A DNA stretch of 64,000 nt from Bimastos eiseni (GCA_959347315.1 OY365813.1:12376829-12440828); one strand, 5' to 3'; shown: positions 11,481 to 23,475, numbered from the stretch's first letter. Program-made: numbers and translations. Notes: generated from the sequence alone by a model not told the origin.

Positions 11481-14400
11481 TTCCGACGGCTCTCGGTCTA
11501 ACCTTCGGTCTTGTAGGTGTCGAGAGAGTTATATATATATATACATATATATATATACATATATATATATACATATATATATATGTATATATATGAAGAA
11601 CAGGTAATAAAACCTGAAATCAGGGTGGCTAAGTGGATGAAGGTTTGAACTGGCATTCTTCAAGAGATTGATTGATTATCGACGTTTTAAATAAATCAGT
11701 TAAACCTCATATGAGCCCGCCACTGCTCTCACTTTGGGAGTGCCAGAACATACCCTTGATATAAAAGGAAGACAAAGCTAATGACCTTGTCATTATAATA
11801 GTGTCGTTAAACTGTAACTGCTAAACTTCGCCAGGTCAGAATTTGCCTTGAAATATCAGCTCTTCCCATGCAATATAAGCCAATTTCTGAGCTTGCAAAA
11901 GGTCTATAGTTCATGCTCAATCCACTTGAAATGGAGTTAATTTAAAATTCTCGTACATCAGGAAAGTATGCCTTATAACGCAAGTGTAACGGTTAAGGGC
12001 GAAGGTCTGCAACCAAATCTGTTTAGGAAAATACTGACTAAAACGACGGTAACTGTCTTTCAAGAGGCTATAATTATAGGGCCTACCTGTTGTGATTTGT
12101 TTTGACGACTTCTGCAGACAAGAAACGCGATACAGCAACCGAGCAACACCAAGAGAGCGATTCCCAAAAGGACGGCCAGAACAATAACTGCGGCGACCAG
12201 GTTCTCTTTACCGACACATTGAACCTGGTCACCATCCGGCGAATAACATTTCGTCTGGTCTACGTAGCCTAAATATTCAACACATAATATTCAAAACATA
12301 ATATACAAGTAGGCCTACTCTGTATTATAGAGTAGGCTTACGTGTTATAGGTGAAACAAAATTGCCCCTTAAACGTTATGTGGATGCACATGACTAAACA
12401 ATAGAAATAATATAATGAGGTTGAGAGAAAACCAGATGACGTCATTTTGTCTACTTGTCCACTGCATCGTAATTAAGGCAATTAGAATGAAAAATGATGT
12501 TTATTTTTACTGAACTACAAACTCATTGATTCAGATTAAACAATTAGCGATTTAAATTAAAATAAAGTGTGTCGAGGGGACGTTATACGCTCATGTTTCG
12601 CCTCTGAATAAGTTTCTGGAAGATGCGCCATTTAATGAATGAATGAATGAAATGAATGAATGATTCATAAAGGTGACCACTCATGGAGTTAATGTCGAAT
12701 CTACATGTATGTGAGTTGTTCTCCTTGCTTGCAAAGTGCGTGACAAAATTTACTTGACATGGAGCAAGAACAGATTAGTATTGGTTATGTTTTTTTCGAC
12801 ACCGTCATTCATTGCATCATATTACATTGCCCCAGAGTCTATTGTGCGTAATATGGCTGTCATATCTTATTGCTATAGACTCACCCGCTCTTGCCACACG
12901 CACGCCTTTCAAAATCGCCAGAGCGTACGTGTAGGTATAGCCATCACCATCGTACACAAGAAAGTCGAATACAAACTCATTTCCAACTGGTAACATGTCG
13001 TATGTAATTTGGTTGTCAGTGTTGGCTATGGTGTAAGATTTATTACTGCACTGAGTCGTTAACTCAACGCAACACGTTACATTTAGCCACATCATAGCAT
13101 CACTGGAATCTGTAATGCTGAAATTAATCTTAGCCTGACTTCCCATCACCGATATGTTAACTGGAGAAGTCTCAAAGATGAGACTTTTGGTAGTTGTGAC
13201 TGTCAATTTAAGGACACTAGTGGACCCGTATGTGTTGATTGACCAAATGCTGGCCTCGTAGTCTGTCTCTGGTTGAATGTTGTTTTGAAACAGAGTAGAA
13301 TACGCTGAATTGTAACAAGTTGATGAAGGAGAAGAAAATTGTGTTTCCACTTCTAAGTTGGTTGCCACATCTGTTAGTCGTACAAAGATTGTTTGTTGAG
13401 CTCCGTTGAACCACATGCAGCGCCATTGAAGCGAGACGAGGGCGTGTGTCACGAACTGTACACTGAAATTCGATGGAGTTTCAGGACGTCCTGTCAATAT
13501 TTACACACATACTGCAGATATTTTCATAGCTCAGTGATCTTAAAATCTTTTACCTCCTTTTGATTGCACGTGTAGCTCATCTTCACCTATAATATTATAT
13601 GGCCTGTTATGACAACCCTCTAGCTATACAAGCAATCTATGAATTTGATCAGCCATGTGGGGACTTGCTTAAAACTTTATTACTGAATTAATTCGTAGAT
13701 CACCAAACCCTCCCTTTACTCTGCTGATTATTTCAAACATCTAAGTGACTACTCACGCCCCGATGAAATCTGACATGTTCACCTCTCATCATTCCTTCAC
13801 TTAAATTACCAAAGCCAAATTTCGAAAGATAGAACAACTAGACATTTATTTGATCCACGAGTCAAGGTTGTCAAATAGATTGCTCGAAATAGAGAAGAGA
13901 ATAGTCATGGATGGGACGCCAACAAGGGATAGGCTAACCAGTAGCCTATTCCAGACAAATTACTTCCGGAACATTTTGGGTTAGGTGACTTTCCAGTAAA
14001 GGAACACTCAGATCAACACTGAACTTGTCCTGTCAGGTTCTGCACCTGTTGTAGTATGTTGACACTATCAGGAGAGTGGGAAGTGGTTGAGGAATCGAAA
14101 CAGGGCAATCAGATATTATTATCTAAAAAATTAGTCGTGTGACATAAGCCTCATTTTGTCAGATCGCATCACGAATAGAGTTTGCTATCAGGGCTATCGA
14201 ATTTTTCCTGTCAAGTTCTGCTTTGTTGTAGTCAGTTTACGCTGCCAGAAGAGTGTGAAGTGGGCGAAAAATTGAAATTGTGTAAATCTGACTTGACGTG
14301 GCATGACCACCAGCAATTTAAGTAGCAATATCGTCAGTATGGAAAGGTCGCAAAAGGACAGGCTTTTTAGTCAGCAGAAAAATACTACTGAAAATTGGGA

Positions 14401-17400
14401 TTGGGGTCAAGTATTCCGAAATCTTTATTTTTTTTGGACTCATTCAGAATTCTATGTTCCATGGTCATTGCCTTAATTTGGACAATACAAAGGAGAGAGG
14501 AGCTGAGCAACCGAGTTCGATTCCCGTGTCCCCGCAAAGTTGACTAGTCCTTCGTTCTGTATGCTGCGGCTTTGTTTAAATTATATATATATATATATTA
14601 GATATATGTAGGCGTCTTGCATGGCTGCAGACTGTTAAATTCGACTTCTTTACTAACTTGTCGTCATACTGCGGTTTCCAGTTTGAAATTAAACGAAAAT
14701 TATTATTATTACAAAAAAACTAAAATTTCTTATTCAGGGTCGGATTGCGTTGGTCTCAACTGTGTAGACACGATAATCAATGAACCGGTGTCGAGTCTAC
14801 TTGGTCGATAATTAACTGTAGTTTCAGTTTAGCGACATTAGGAGGTGGAGGAGGAGAAGGAGGAGGAGTAGAGCTTCGAAGATATTTACCTTGCGGAAGA
14901 ACTTCGAAAGTCTCTGTTCTTGATCCGTTACTATTGGTTAGGGTGATCGAGAAATTTCCATATCGGTTAAGGTAAACTGATGAAACTTGAAAATAAGAAT
15001 TGACTAAAGGATTATATGTCATTGGGTATTCAGTTGTACCTCCCAAAGCGTCTACGAAGCTCCAATTGGTATATGACGTTAGCGGAGGATTTGATTGATA
15101 GTAGAAGTACATAGTAACGTATGCATTAAGCGCTATATTCAACTTTCGGCTCGCAGGAGTAAAGTTATACGTGTAGGGTTTACCTAAAACACAAACAAAT
15201 GCATTTCAGACAATAGAAAGTCGAAAAGCATTGTGCATAATGATGTATTAGCAAACGAAAGAAGAATGGCAATTAACGTGTGTCATATAGGAAATACTCA
15301 CATGAAGAAAATAAGACTACATGCAGTTCTTAGTCTTAATTATAATTAGGCCTATATACGCCTATTTATGCCAGGTTTTGCATGTTTATAGCGTTATCAA
15401 ACCGGTAGTGAAACTAATATGATGGAAGTGTCGCGTCGCAGCAATTAAATAAAAGACGCTCAGGTAAAAAAAAGTTTCATGTGTGATGATGGCCTACGCG
15501 AAGTACGATCTGCAAGGCTCATTGTCGTTCCTTTGATGCCCTATCTGGTTGGATGGCCTCAAATCGATTACTTCTGAACCCATCCAAAAACCAGTTCATT
15601 TGACTCGGTGGTCGTAGGCAGTTGGCGGTTTGGACCTTTGCCGGTTGACTGAAGCTTTCCCTCATGTTACTTTTTCACTTGCTGTTCGTGACCTTGGTGT
15701 GACAATTGATCACGAGCTCAGTCTTTCGTAGCACGTTAACTCGGTTACGCGAAGCTGTTACTATCAGCTTCGTCAGTTGCGTGTTGTTGTTCTGTTCTCT
15801 CCCATGGTGCTGCTGTAAACCTTGCTCATGCCTTTGTAGCCAGTAGGGTTGATCACTGTTGTTCTGTTCTTGCAGGTCTTCCTGCTGACTTAATAGGGCG
15901 CCTTGAGTTCCTTAACCGGGTCCTTCGCTCTACTGCCAGGCTTATTGGTCATATTTCTAAATATGCCCCAGTCACAGCTTACATGCGTGATGCCCTGCAT
16001 TGGCTTCCTGTCTCACAGTCCATTAGCTATAGGATAGCAGCGCCTGGTAGCGCTCGTTGGTAGCGCTCCGTCCTATTAATTTTAAGTAGTCTTTGTTGCA
16101 TGGTTTCTCACATATCCGACTGTCGGGCTCTCCGTTCCTCGAATAGGGGGAGCTACTGGTCTCACGAGCTCGATCCTCGATTAAGCAGCACCAAGCCGTC
16201 TCGGTTGTGGGCCCCTTTATTAGGAATGGATTTCCGCTAGCACTTTGCATGCTCCAAGGAACAATCTGCCAACCTTCCATCATATACTCAAGCAGCCTGG
16301 CTGAGAGCGCCTCTGAGTAGGTTTCTTGAAGTGGCGCTATATAAATTTTTGAAATGAATGAATAAATACTGCCAATAAACATCAAATAATAAATCGTTTA
16401 TAACTGGGTTCAACGCACCTATCATAAAAGCACTGATCTTCACAATTCAACTGCAAGGTAGTCAGAAAATTAATAACATTGAATGGTTATAAAAACATTG
16501 GTACTCACTATAAATTATAAGAGGGGAAGGATTATAAGAGCCATATCTGTACGGCGAACCTTCTTCTTGTACCGAACATGAGAAACTGGTATCTGTAAAT
16601 TTAGCTGAAGCAATAACGAGAGTTTTTCCGTTATTTTTTAAACTGCATCCAGGAAGGACGTCGCCATTTTGAAGCACTGCAGGTCCACTAGAAATATTCC
16701 TGAGATTGCCAAGCCTTGTATTGGACCAGAAATAGTAGATTCTAGTTCGAAACTCAGCTGGAACTGAATACGAAGTGGCGGAACAGTTCAGTTCGACATA
16801 ATCACCCTCAAAACAGGGATTTTTTCCAACAGCTAGAGTTGCGTATGCGCTAGGATTGCCTGAAAATATTGTAAAAGCGCATTTGGCATTAAGCTTAATT
16901 TGGTAAAATTTTTAGCTAGTAGCCAGTTATGCAGTTTACTGTTATTCATATGCCTATTAATGAGTCGTTCAGATGTATCCTTGATTATTCATTCAGATGA
17001 GTCTCCGATGTCGTATCTTAATCTCATCCTTCTATTATGTAGCGCCTCTCAAAAAATAATTGTTCAGCACGGCAGGGAAATCCTGAGGAAAAAGTAAAAC
17101 CTTTGAAGAGAGTGAGAAGCCGGCAGTTAGTTTAGCCCTTAATGGCGAAGGAAGGTTCCTTCAAGGTATACATTGACCAACAACTGCAAACGCCCAGTGT
17201 TCTCTCTACGAAAACTGGATCAAGCCGATAACTTATAAACAGTGCACAAGGAAAGAGGTGAAATTGCCAGATGACGACAAGTTTTATTTATATTTAATTT
17301 CATTAGATGAGGAACGACAGTTTTATTTTGGCTGAATTGGACATTTATGATTGAATCCATGAAATTAATCTTGAACAGAATATATCATATTAATCATTGA

Positions 17401-18724
17401 GGTCGAGTTTGTCATGTAGGCCCATCATTCTGAGGAATAGCACAAATTAATACACACGCTTCGGACCACTTACTGTATACAAAGAGCGCCGCAGCCGAGT
17501 TTACATCCGTCGAGGGTCCCGTGGGAATTGACAGTGAGTAATATCCAGCATTAGATATCTGTATGTTCCAAATGAACAATGTGACCACGCCTATTCTGCT
17601 ATGGAACGTGTAGTCAGTGTTTGAACCCAAGGTCGTAGGGCTTGAAAGAAGTTTGATGGAGTAAGTCGTAAAATTGCCTGTCACGTTCCACCGAAATGTG
17701 CAACCTTCTCCTAGGTTTTTCCGTTGCATTGCAGGTGTCGATACTGTTACTAAAAGATGAAAAACGAGAAATCCATGTTCGCACATTTATAAATATGATG
17801 TTTAAATTGTGGCCACATTGTTTCGTTATCAAATTATGTCAATCATCTTGGGTAATAGCCTAAGCGTATTATTACTTAGATCTCCATAATGTGCATCTTA
17901 CAGAGCGTGATAGTGCCACTGCTGGACCTATTGATGTGCTCCATAGACTGCCTATTTATCAGCGCACAAATTTTGGTTTGGGTTTGGCGGTTTGAGCTGG
18001 GGATTGCCTCAGACTATGTTTGACATCTCTATTGGCCTCAAGTTTGGCAAGCCACGGAATTCTGCATTCTGCGTCTCGAGCTGAACATAATTATTGTGCC
18101 CGTGGCTCGATCTTCCAAGGCGTGATATCGTGACTATTCAGCGTTTGGGCCGTCACTTTCAATAACTGTCGTGCAACCCGGACGGAACGCGTTTATTATC
18201 AGGATTATTATATGCATTTAAACACCGCTCTATCGCTGGGGCTGGGCACGCCTAAACGCATATGTCTTTGTGGAGTGTAAGATAAGTTCTGCTGTTATTG
18301 AATGAGCTAACAATGTGTGTATATCATATGATACAAGAATGCAACACATTTGAAAGGCTAGCCATTGAGACGTAAATGTCGGCAGGTAAGATAGCTGCGG
18401 CCTTGGCGGCTTTGCGTGACACTTTTTTGACCTCGCAGGTTGCGTCGCATTTGTCAATGTTAGTCTATGCTAATTTGAGTAGAAATAAAATTCACGCAAT
18501 AATGGCATTACGCAAGTTACAACGTGAGGCGCTCACAGCGATATCTGCTGGTCGTATCAATGAAATTTGAATTTTCGCTGAGGAGAACTGGCTATTCTGA
18601 AACCTTAAGTATTGTAATGCGTGTCACAATATGCAAATCAAGAAAATATGTGACCTATGCACTTACTTGAAAAAGCCTGGCTCACACACAATACCAGAGA
18701 GCAATAAAAGATCACCACATTCAT
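11169..18724 (-). CDS. R2: three Ig-like and two FN3-like domain transmembrane receptor with tyrosine-motif tail
   Basis: Seven coding exons: signal peptide 18667-18724, Ig1 17474-17749, Ig2 16509-16859, Ig3 14890-15183, double FN3 12885-13490, TM 12087-12268, tail 11169-11318. Every junction has a usable AG acceptor and GT donor, and the frame holds throughout. The predicted product is a type I membrane protein with a glycosylated ectodomain (many N-x-S/T sites) and a short cytoplasmic tail with two tyrosine motifs, DIYEPV and YYKAL. The tail exon ends at donor GTTAGA in phase 0, so at least one more 3' exon should exist; I did not find it between 7 and 11.1 kb. A LINE fragment sits in the Ig3-Ig2 intron. 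A role in recognition and signalling is inferred from architecture only. Confidence 0.85.
11337..11595. repeat. AT microsatellites with a captured copy of R2 tail-exon sequence
   Basis: Three AT-rich arrays (about 11337-11390, 11413-11475, 11531-11592) flank 11481-11528, which repeats part of the R2 tail exon (on the minus strand it reads [11 protein letters not shown] against [11 protein letters not shown]). The following intron words (GAAGA.CAGGTAATAAAACCTGA) also occur twice, at about 11391 and 11594. Confidence 0.8.
12087..12268 (-). CDS. R2 stalk and transmembrane exon
   Basis: 61 codons: a two-cysteine stalk (KCYSPDG, VQCVGKE), one hydrophobic helix ([19 protein letters not shown]) and a basic stop-transfer end ([10 protein letters not shown]). 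Acceptor ATATTTAG|GC, donor CAG|GTAGGC, phase 1 in and phase 0 out. Confidence 0.88.
12628..12666. repeat. (GAAT)n microsatellite
   Basis: A short imperfect GAAT array in the R2 FN3-TM intron. Confidence 0.85.
12885..13490 (-). CDS. R2 double FN3-like exon
   Basis: 606 bases, phase 1 both ends (acceptor TTGACAG|GA, donor GCGG|GTGAGT). Module 1 begins [13 protein letters not shown] and has the FN3-like [28 protein letters not shown] and closing TTTKSL segments. Module 2 contains [14 protein letters not shown] and [18 protein letters not shown]. Two domains in one uninterrupted exon is a feature of the whole family. Confidence 0.88.
13491..14889. other. R2 FN3-Ig3 intron
   Basis: Noncoding; homologous to 2400-4010 of R1. 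It contains a B-box-like GAGTTCGATTCCCG at 14513 and a copy of a dispersed CATGGCTG repeat at 14619. Confidence 0.7.
14600..14790 (+). repeat. Dispersed CATGGCTG repeat, copy in R2
   Basis: It shares CATGGCTG..AC.G.TAAA.TCGAC..C.TTACTAACTTGTCGTCAT and CATACTGCGGTTT.CCAGTTTGAA with 3775-3960 (+) and, reversed, with 24690-24880 (-). No protein is recognised; the unit is probably a short nonautonomous element. Confidence 0.6.
14890..15183 (-). CDS. R2 Ig-like domain 3 exon
   Basis: 98 codons, phase 1 both ends (acceptor TTTTAG|GT, donor CAAG|GTAAAT). It starts [14 protein letters not shown], has the C-strand-like [12 protein letters not shown], an F-strand-like [15 protein letters not shown] and ends FEVLPQG. 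It has no cysteine at all, so the usual Ig disulfide is absent. Confidence 0.85.
15590..16365 (+). mobile_element. L2/CR1-like LINE 3' fragment in R2 intron
   Basis: Broken plus-strand frames read [15 protein letters not shown], then [52 protein letters not shown] and, further on, [18 protein letters not shown] and [10 protein letters not shown]. These are typical of the C-terminal part of L2/CR1-clade reverse transcriptase ORFs. It ends near GGCGCTATATAAATTTTTGAAATGAATGAATA, a typical LINE 3' end. Frameshifts and stops make it inactive. It lies in the Ig3-Ig2 intron, opposite to the gene. Confidence 0.85.
16509..16859 (-). CDS. R2 Ig-like domain 2 exon
   Basis: 117 codons, phase 1 both ends (acceptor TTTTCAG|GC, donor TACA|GTGAGT). 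It is a canonical Ig fold: [10 protein letters not shown] (B-strand Cys), a Trp in [25 protein letters not shown] (F-strand Cys). Two extra cysteines, in NPCFEGD and LPGCSLKN, are unique to R2 and could form a second disulfide. Confidence 0.88.
17474..17749 (-). CDS. R2 Ig-like domain 1 exon
   Basis: 92 codons, phase 1 both ends (acceptor TTTTAG|TA, donor TACA|GTAAGT). Key segments are [33 protein letters not shown] and AALFVYS. The D-x-G-x-Y-x-C signature of Ig F strands reads N-A-G-Y-Y-S-L: the Cys is replaced by Leu. The B-strand position appears to hold Trp (FRWNV). Confidence 0.85.
18667..18724 (-). CDS. R2 start codon and signal peptide exon
   Basis: The ATG lies 20 bases inside the exon, after acceptor TTGACAG. 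It encodes [19 protein letters not shown], a short N-region, a hydrophobic core and small residues near the likely cleavage site. The exon ends TCAA|GTAAGT in phase 1, exactly like the R4 and R5 leader exons, which supports this start. Confidence 0.82.
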
Positions 18725-20765
18725 TCTGAGTATCAAACAAGGACCTGTCAATTAAACATGCAATTCTTGGTTCAGTGCTTATCATTTACAATTCATTGAG
18801 AAGGAAGAGTGGTGATGAGGTGGTCGCCTAACTATTATAGCAAGATATATAATTTAAATTAGCCAGCCCTTACGTATACGCCGATGTGTTTCATGCTTAT
18901 CTCGTATACCAAGAGATGCTGCACTCCATCATTGGAAAAAAATTATGTTACTCTCCATTGCTGCACCTCGTATCAGTAGATTATTAGGTCGACACTCGCG
19001 AGATATATCCTTTAAAAGTATATCTATAAATTATTACAATTTTGAGCTCAATTTATAGCATGGCAATAATTATAGTGACGGTGATAATTTTTTATGCAAT
19101 GTCATGTGATAGTGTAAGCTTAATGAATGGTCAGTCACGATCAACGTTTCAGCGGCTAGATATTGTTAAATTTAATCAGCGCTTCATAAATATAAATGTT
19201 TGTGGTAGGGAAAGTTGTGGAAGTGGTATTGAAAGCAGCAACAATGTAACATATAATATAAAAAAATAAGTGCCTGGGGTGATGTATAGGCCTTCACTCT
19301 GAAGGGAAGATCCGGACATTGAGCGCGAAGTCTCGTTACCCCCGTAAAGATCAACTCGGTCTTCAACTGACTTGGTGAAAACCTAAAGTTATCAGTAGGA
19401 CTGTTGAGCGCGTTGCATGGCTACCTAATCAGAGTCATATTTTTTCCTGTAACACTTGTTGTAATCGGTTAGCAATAGGACGTGTAATGCTACTTTGGTT
19501 TGTCAGTTGGATTTAATAAGCAAGGATTTTAATAACTAGTAACTATAATATGAATAAAAAAGAGGATGCCGATCTAAAACAAAACAATTTGCTACAGCCT
19601 AATGCTTATCGATTCCTTAGAACGCGGTATTGGGGTCTATCATGTTAACAACAGGTTAAGAAATTACAAAGGTACAATTGACTGACTACTTACTTTGGTT
19701 AAATCCTCTTTTAAGACAACCCTCACGATTCTAACGAGTAGGACCGAACTGCAGCACGCGAATAAGACCGTATTGTATCTCGCGCGTTATTGGTGGTATG
19801 AAGCCAAGTTACTCGTCAAATTTAGCCTTAAAGTCTTTATTATATGGATGAGCAAAGCAACGGCGATTACGATCCGTAAACGTTGGCCGGCACTTGAATT
19901 CATGAAAGCCAGCCCTTAGCCTCTGATGGCAAAGTTGTGCAATGTATATGAGATCAATTACCGCAACGTTGGCCGACACCTGGGCGTGTACCTGCATATA
20001 CTTGACAAAAGATGCCCAGTGCGAAAGTTTCTTCCTGCTCTTGCTCAAGCAGTCGTTGCTCATAAAAATATGTAACCTACATTGAAGTGAGCTAACGATG
20101 CATAAACATATATAACCTCCTCTTAACTTGTTTCCAAAACAGTTCACTGTGAAGGTAAGCAATACGTTATGGGTTTAGGCCACATGCATTGCATGTAATT
20201 AATTACGCACCATCAAATGCTCAACGAAAGAGAAATGGAAGTTAAGAACACAAAAGGAAAGTTCAGAGAGTTGGTTCAGATTGCACAACATCAAGCGCTG
20301 CAAAAAACTGCGAGAGGAGGCACAGCAATGCTTAGAATGTGCTATAGAATCTAGCAGAAGGCAGATGTTTTGAATTAAAAAAGCAGGTCAGCCATTTAAC
20401 TGTGGCTAAAACAATGGAATTGTAACTCCTCATTAAACATCCATTGCAACACTTTATGAAAAGATTTTTCTAAATTAATGTGCTTCAGCCAGGTTACTAA
20501 TATAATGGATGCATATTTAGGGGTCTACAACACCTCAAATTGCCTCAACATTAAGTGTGAGAGTGTTGTAAGTTCAGGGTTCGCTACAGAAAATCAGGGC
20601 CCTAAGCAGAGTAGTCACGGGCCTCAAATTGGGTCTAATGGCAAAGCAACACTTTATTTCGGCGGTAAGAGGGACGACGGAAATCTAGGATTCTTCTCAC
20701 CAAGTTGGCAATGCAGTCAAAATTTGTTCGGGGACAGCTACTTGTTAATTAAGTATATTAATTAA
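18725..20765. other. R2 5' region without recognised exon
   Basis: It contains a potential donor-like AAAGTAAGT on the minus strand near 19692, and a 36-base word beginning GTTTCTTCCTGCTCTTGCTC at 20028 that recurs next to the first gap at 4012. The open frames on both strands between 19.7 and 20.16 kb are not recognised. Confidence 0.4.
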
Positions 20766-20769
20766 TTGG

Positions 20770-21700
20770 AAGAATGAGGACAATGTTCTAAAGATAGCAC
20801 ATTTTGACAGCATTGCAAAGAGCGCATCGGTCTTTTTGTCATTTGATAATCGTCTCACAGGTAGTTGAAGGCTGAGTTGACCTTTGTGTGAGTAGCAGGT
20901 AATGATCTTGCTTAATATTATACTCTTAACGTCAAAGTGCTACCGTATTGTTCCGTCACGTACTCTCACTTATCATATGCATCGTTGTTGCTGTTGTTCA
21001 AATGTATCATCTTGCAGATGCAGCCGATGACAAAGAAAATGTTGTACCGGTATGTATATCAGCGAGCAGCTGTGGTGAGATCCGGCTGAGGTCACGAGGA
21101 CTCGTGACAAAAGTATCACGCCGATAGATTTCAATGAATGAATTGCTAGTTGAGAAGAGGTTATGAAAGGGATGGCGTAGGGTGAATGACCTGACGATAA
21201 AGATCGCTGAACCATTTAAGCAGTTAAAATTTAAAGTTGAAGACCAGTACGTGCTGTCTGACAGCCTATGAGTCTATTGTTGTCAAAAGACTAATTAATA
21301 TGTGCTTCTAGCTTCTTTTCAATTCAGGAAGTTGCTATGAATTCTAACATGCTTCGCAAACACTCGATATGTAAACAACTGATGCTTGTCTAATAGCTGC
21401 TTTAAAGAGTCTAGTGTTAATGTATTAGTCTGCGAACACACGTAGATAAGTTCCTGAGAGATGAATGTGTTTAAGTGTGCTTGTCAAACGTGTTAAGTTT
21501 CTGGGACAGGATTAGCATGTCATGCCACTCGCAAACGGCCAGAGGTTTGGCGGCATGCCAAACCTCTGGCGCACATGCTAGTAATCACCAGGATTTAAAT
21601 ACAGTGTTTGTGGCGTCTTATGGCTGCAAGAGATGTTTGAGTTTCGTTCAACATTAACTCTTATAGACGTTACCTGTCAATCAGATAAATCCCCATAGGC
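20770..21700. repeat. R2 5'-flank block shared with R1 (6.06-6.48 kb) and R4 (47.74-48.02 kb)
   Basis: The left part matches the R1 flank. The right part (from TTCAATTCAGG at 21321 to about 21590) matches 47812-48020 of R4 through CACACGTAGATAAGTTCCTGAGAGATGA-like words. It probably includes the R2 promoter and 5' UTR exon, by analogy with R4. Confidence 0.65.
21539..21569. repeat. Perfect 13-bp hairpin
   Basis: CCAGAGGTTTGGC and GCCAAACCTCTGG, separated by GGCAT. The homologous R4 flank (about 48001) has only one arm-like copy. Confidence 0.9.
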
Positions 21701-22559
21701 AGCTGTGGATATAATTGTTGGAACCTCAGATAACCCAGATAGTAGGAAAGATCGAGACTAAACTGGCAAAACTACAACAAAAGAATGAGATAATGGCTCT
21801 AATTATTTTATATATGGCCGGCGCTAAAGCAAACGAGATTCGAGTACAACATTTTAACCTAGAATTATAACGCAAATTTAATGTCTTCGAGAACTGTGAA
21901 GATGTGGGTGAGGCCAAAATTGTGTACGGGGATTCGGAAATGGATAATATAGGATATCACAGTCACAAAGGCCGAAGGGAACGGTTCTGGGTCTAAGGAA
22001 GATGAATTATATAGGAACCATAAATCTCCGCATTTATCTTCTATCCGGGTTAACGGACCTGCTGAAAAAATTTACACAGAAATAATTGCGATCTACCTGC
22101 TGGATTAATCCTCAGATAAGGAGAAGACTTCAATCTGGGAGACCCATGGAACATGGGTCTGCTTTTGTTTTTACTGTTTTGTTTTTACTTCATGGAAGTA
22201 GAAAGTCGGCTACGTTCCCAAGTGGAATGAATATACTGGATGACCTTTTAGAAAGCGTATTGCCTTCACGTCTGTCTTCTCGGTGAGTTAACCGTTGCAT
22301 AATTATCTACATAGTCACTTACATAAGCGCATGACAAGGAGCCAACATAAAGCTTCTGGCTTCTTTGATTTATCATTTACGGCGTTGGTATACTATAGGG
22401 TACATACGAAGATCAGAGCGCCCTAACAAAACGGAGCAGACAATACGGCGCAGTACAAAGATTATGTATGATACCCGTCTAGTGAATGTTTACTTAGTTC
22501 TACCATAGACTCGCTCGATTCAAATGTAAGTAAGTGAGACCCCCTTTTAAAGAGGACTT

Positions 22560-22932
22560 TCTAACAGTTATTTTCACAGCGTCTACAAATGTTCCTTATT
22601 ATGTTATCGCATTGTTTTATGTTACTGGTATATACGTGAAGATGCTACTGGCTTTAGCCTTCCTTCCAGTTGCTGATGTTCCGGCTGCGTTTGACTTGTT
22701 AGTTGAAAGCATTCCACCTATTCTGGCACCTTTAGCAGACTTGTTCATCACTTCCGTCAAGCGCAAAAGCTCACTACGAATTGAAGATTACGAGATATCG
22801 TTCCGGATTCCAGGGGCATCCAAGTCAAAATACATTCGTTTAAATCGACATTTTCAGGCTTTAACTCCAACAATTGCAACTGTATCATTGGGTGATTACT
22901 TGCGTGGTATCGCTAACAAAGTTAACATCTAG
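22560..22932 (+). mobile_element. MULE-type transposase relic
   Basis: The open frame contains YYVIALFYVTGIYVKMLLAL, FLPVADVPAAFDLL and ILAPLADLF, the pattern of the C-terminal part of metazoan MULE (Mutator-like) transposases with a conserved (L)PALAFVPVxDV..AF block. N-terminal catalytic regions are not seen. About 130 residues remain open. Confidence 0.6.
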
Positions 22933-23084
22933 ACTTGCTTTATAATGTCAACGTATGTATAATTATATTTCACCATATTTTTTGCTTCAACTATTATGAC
23001 AATGTATGAACTATAAGACTTGATGATATTTTACTTCATATTTTTGCAGCTTCACTATTAAACTACTATAAGCTATTGTTCTTT

Positions 23085-23190
23085 AGTTCAGTTTTGCGCC
23101 GTTTTGTCTGCGCGGTTTGGTACTGCGCCGTTTAGTTTCTGCACAGTTTTGTCTGCGTCGTTATGTCTGCGACGTTTTGTCAGCGCACCG
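23085..23190. repeat. Degenerate minisatellite, GCGCCGTTTTGTCT units
   Basis: Several tandem variants of TGCG(C/A)CGTTTTGTC(T) occur in about 100 bases. Confidence 0.75.
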
Positions 23191-23219
23191 AAGGTCAAAC
23201 CTTCCTAATCATTCACACT

Positions 23220-23475
23220 GCATACTAAGCACATAGCGCAGAACGCATGGTTGAACCTTTACAGCTTACACAATGTCACGCATGGATCAACATCATGTTT
23301 GCGTATATCCTATACAACATCTCACCCAACTTACGTAGCGTTTCTCTATTTCATTGGCAGGGACATGAAAATACTTTGTGTTCCTTGCATGTGTAAGTTA
23401 AGTTGCCTCGAGCACAGGTATCGGTAGGTCATACAATATTACTTCGCTTCCTTTTCATCCCATTGTTATGATCTA
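23220..23475. repeat. Duplicated noncoding block (matches 35860-36110)
   Basis: Colinear matches include GCATGGTTGAACCTTTAC, CATCTCAC.CAAC.TACGTA.CG, TTTGTGTTC.TTGCAT and CCATTGTT. No gene recognised in either copy. Confidence 0.6.

Noticed and set aside
18376..18570. 64-codon plus-strand frame near the R2 leader
   Set aside because: Opposite strand in the Ig1-leader intron, no recognised domain; could be transposon debris but not supportable.
19809..20162. 117-codon minus-strand frame upstream of R2
   Set aside because: No signal, domain or splice match to R4/R5 5' exons; overlaps a word repeated at the first gap.
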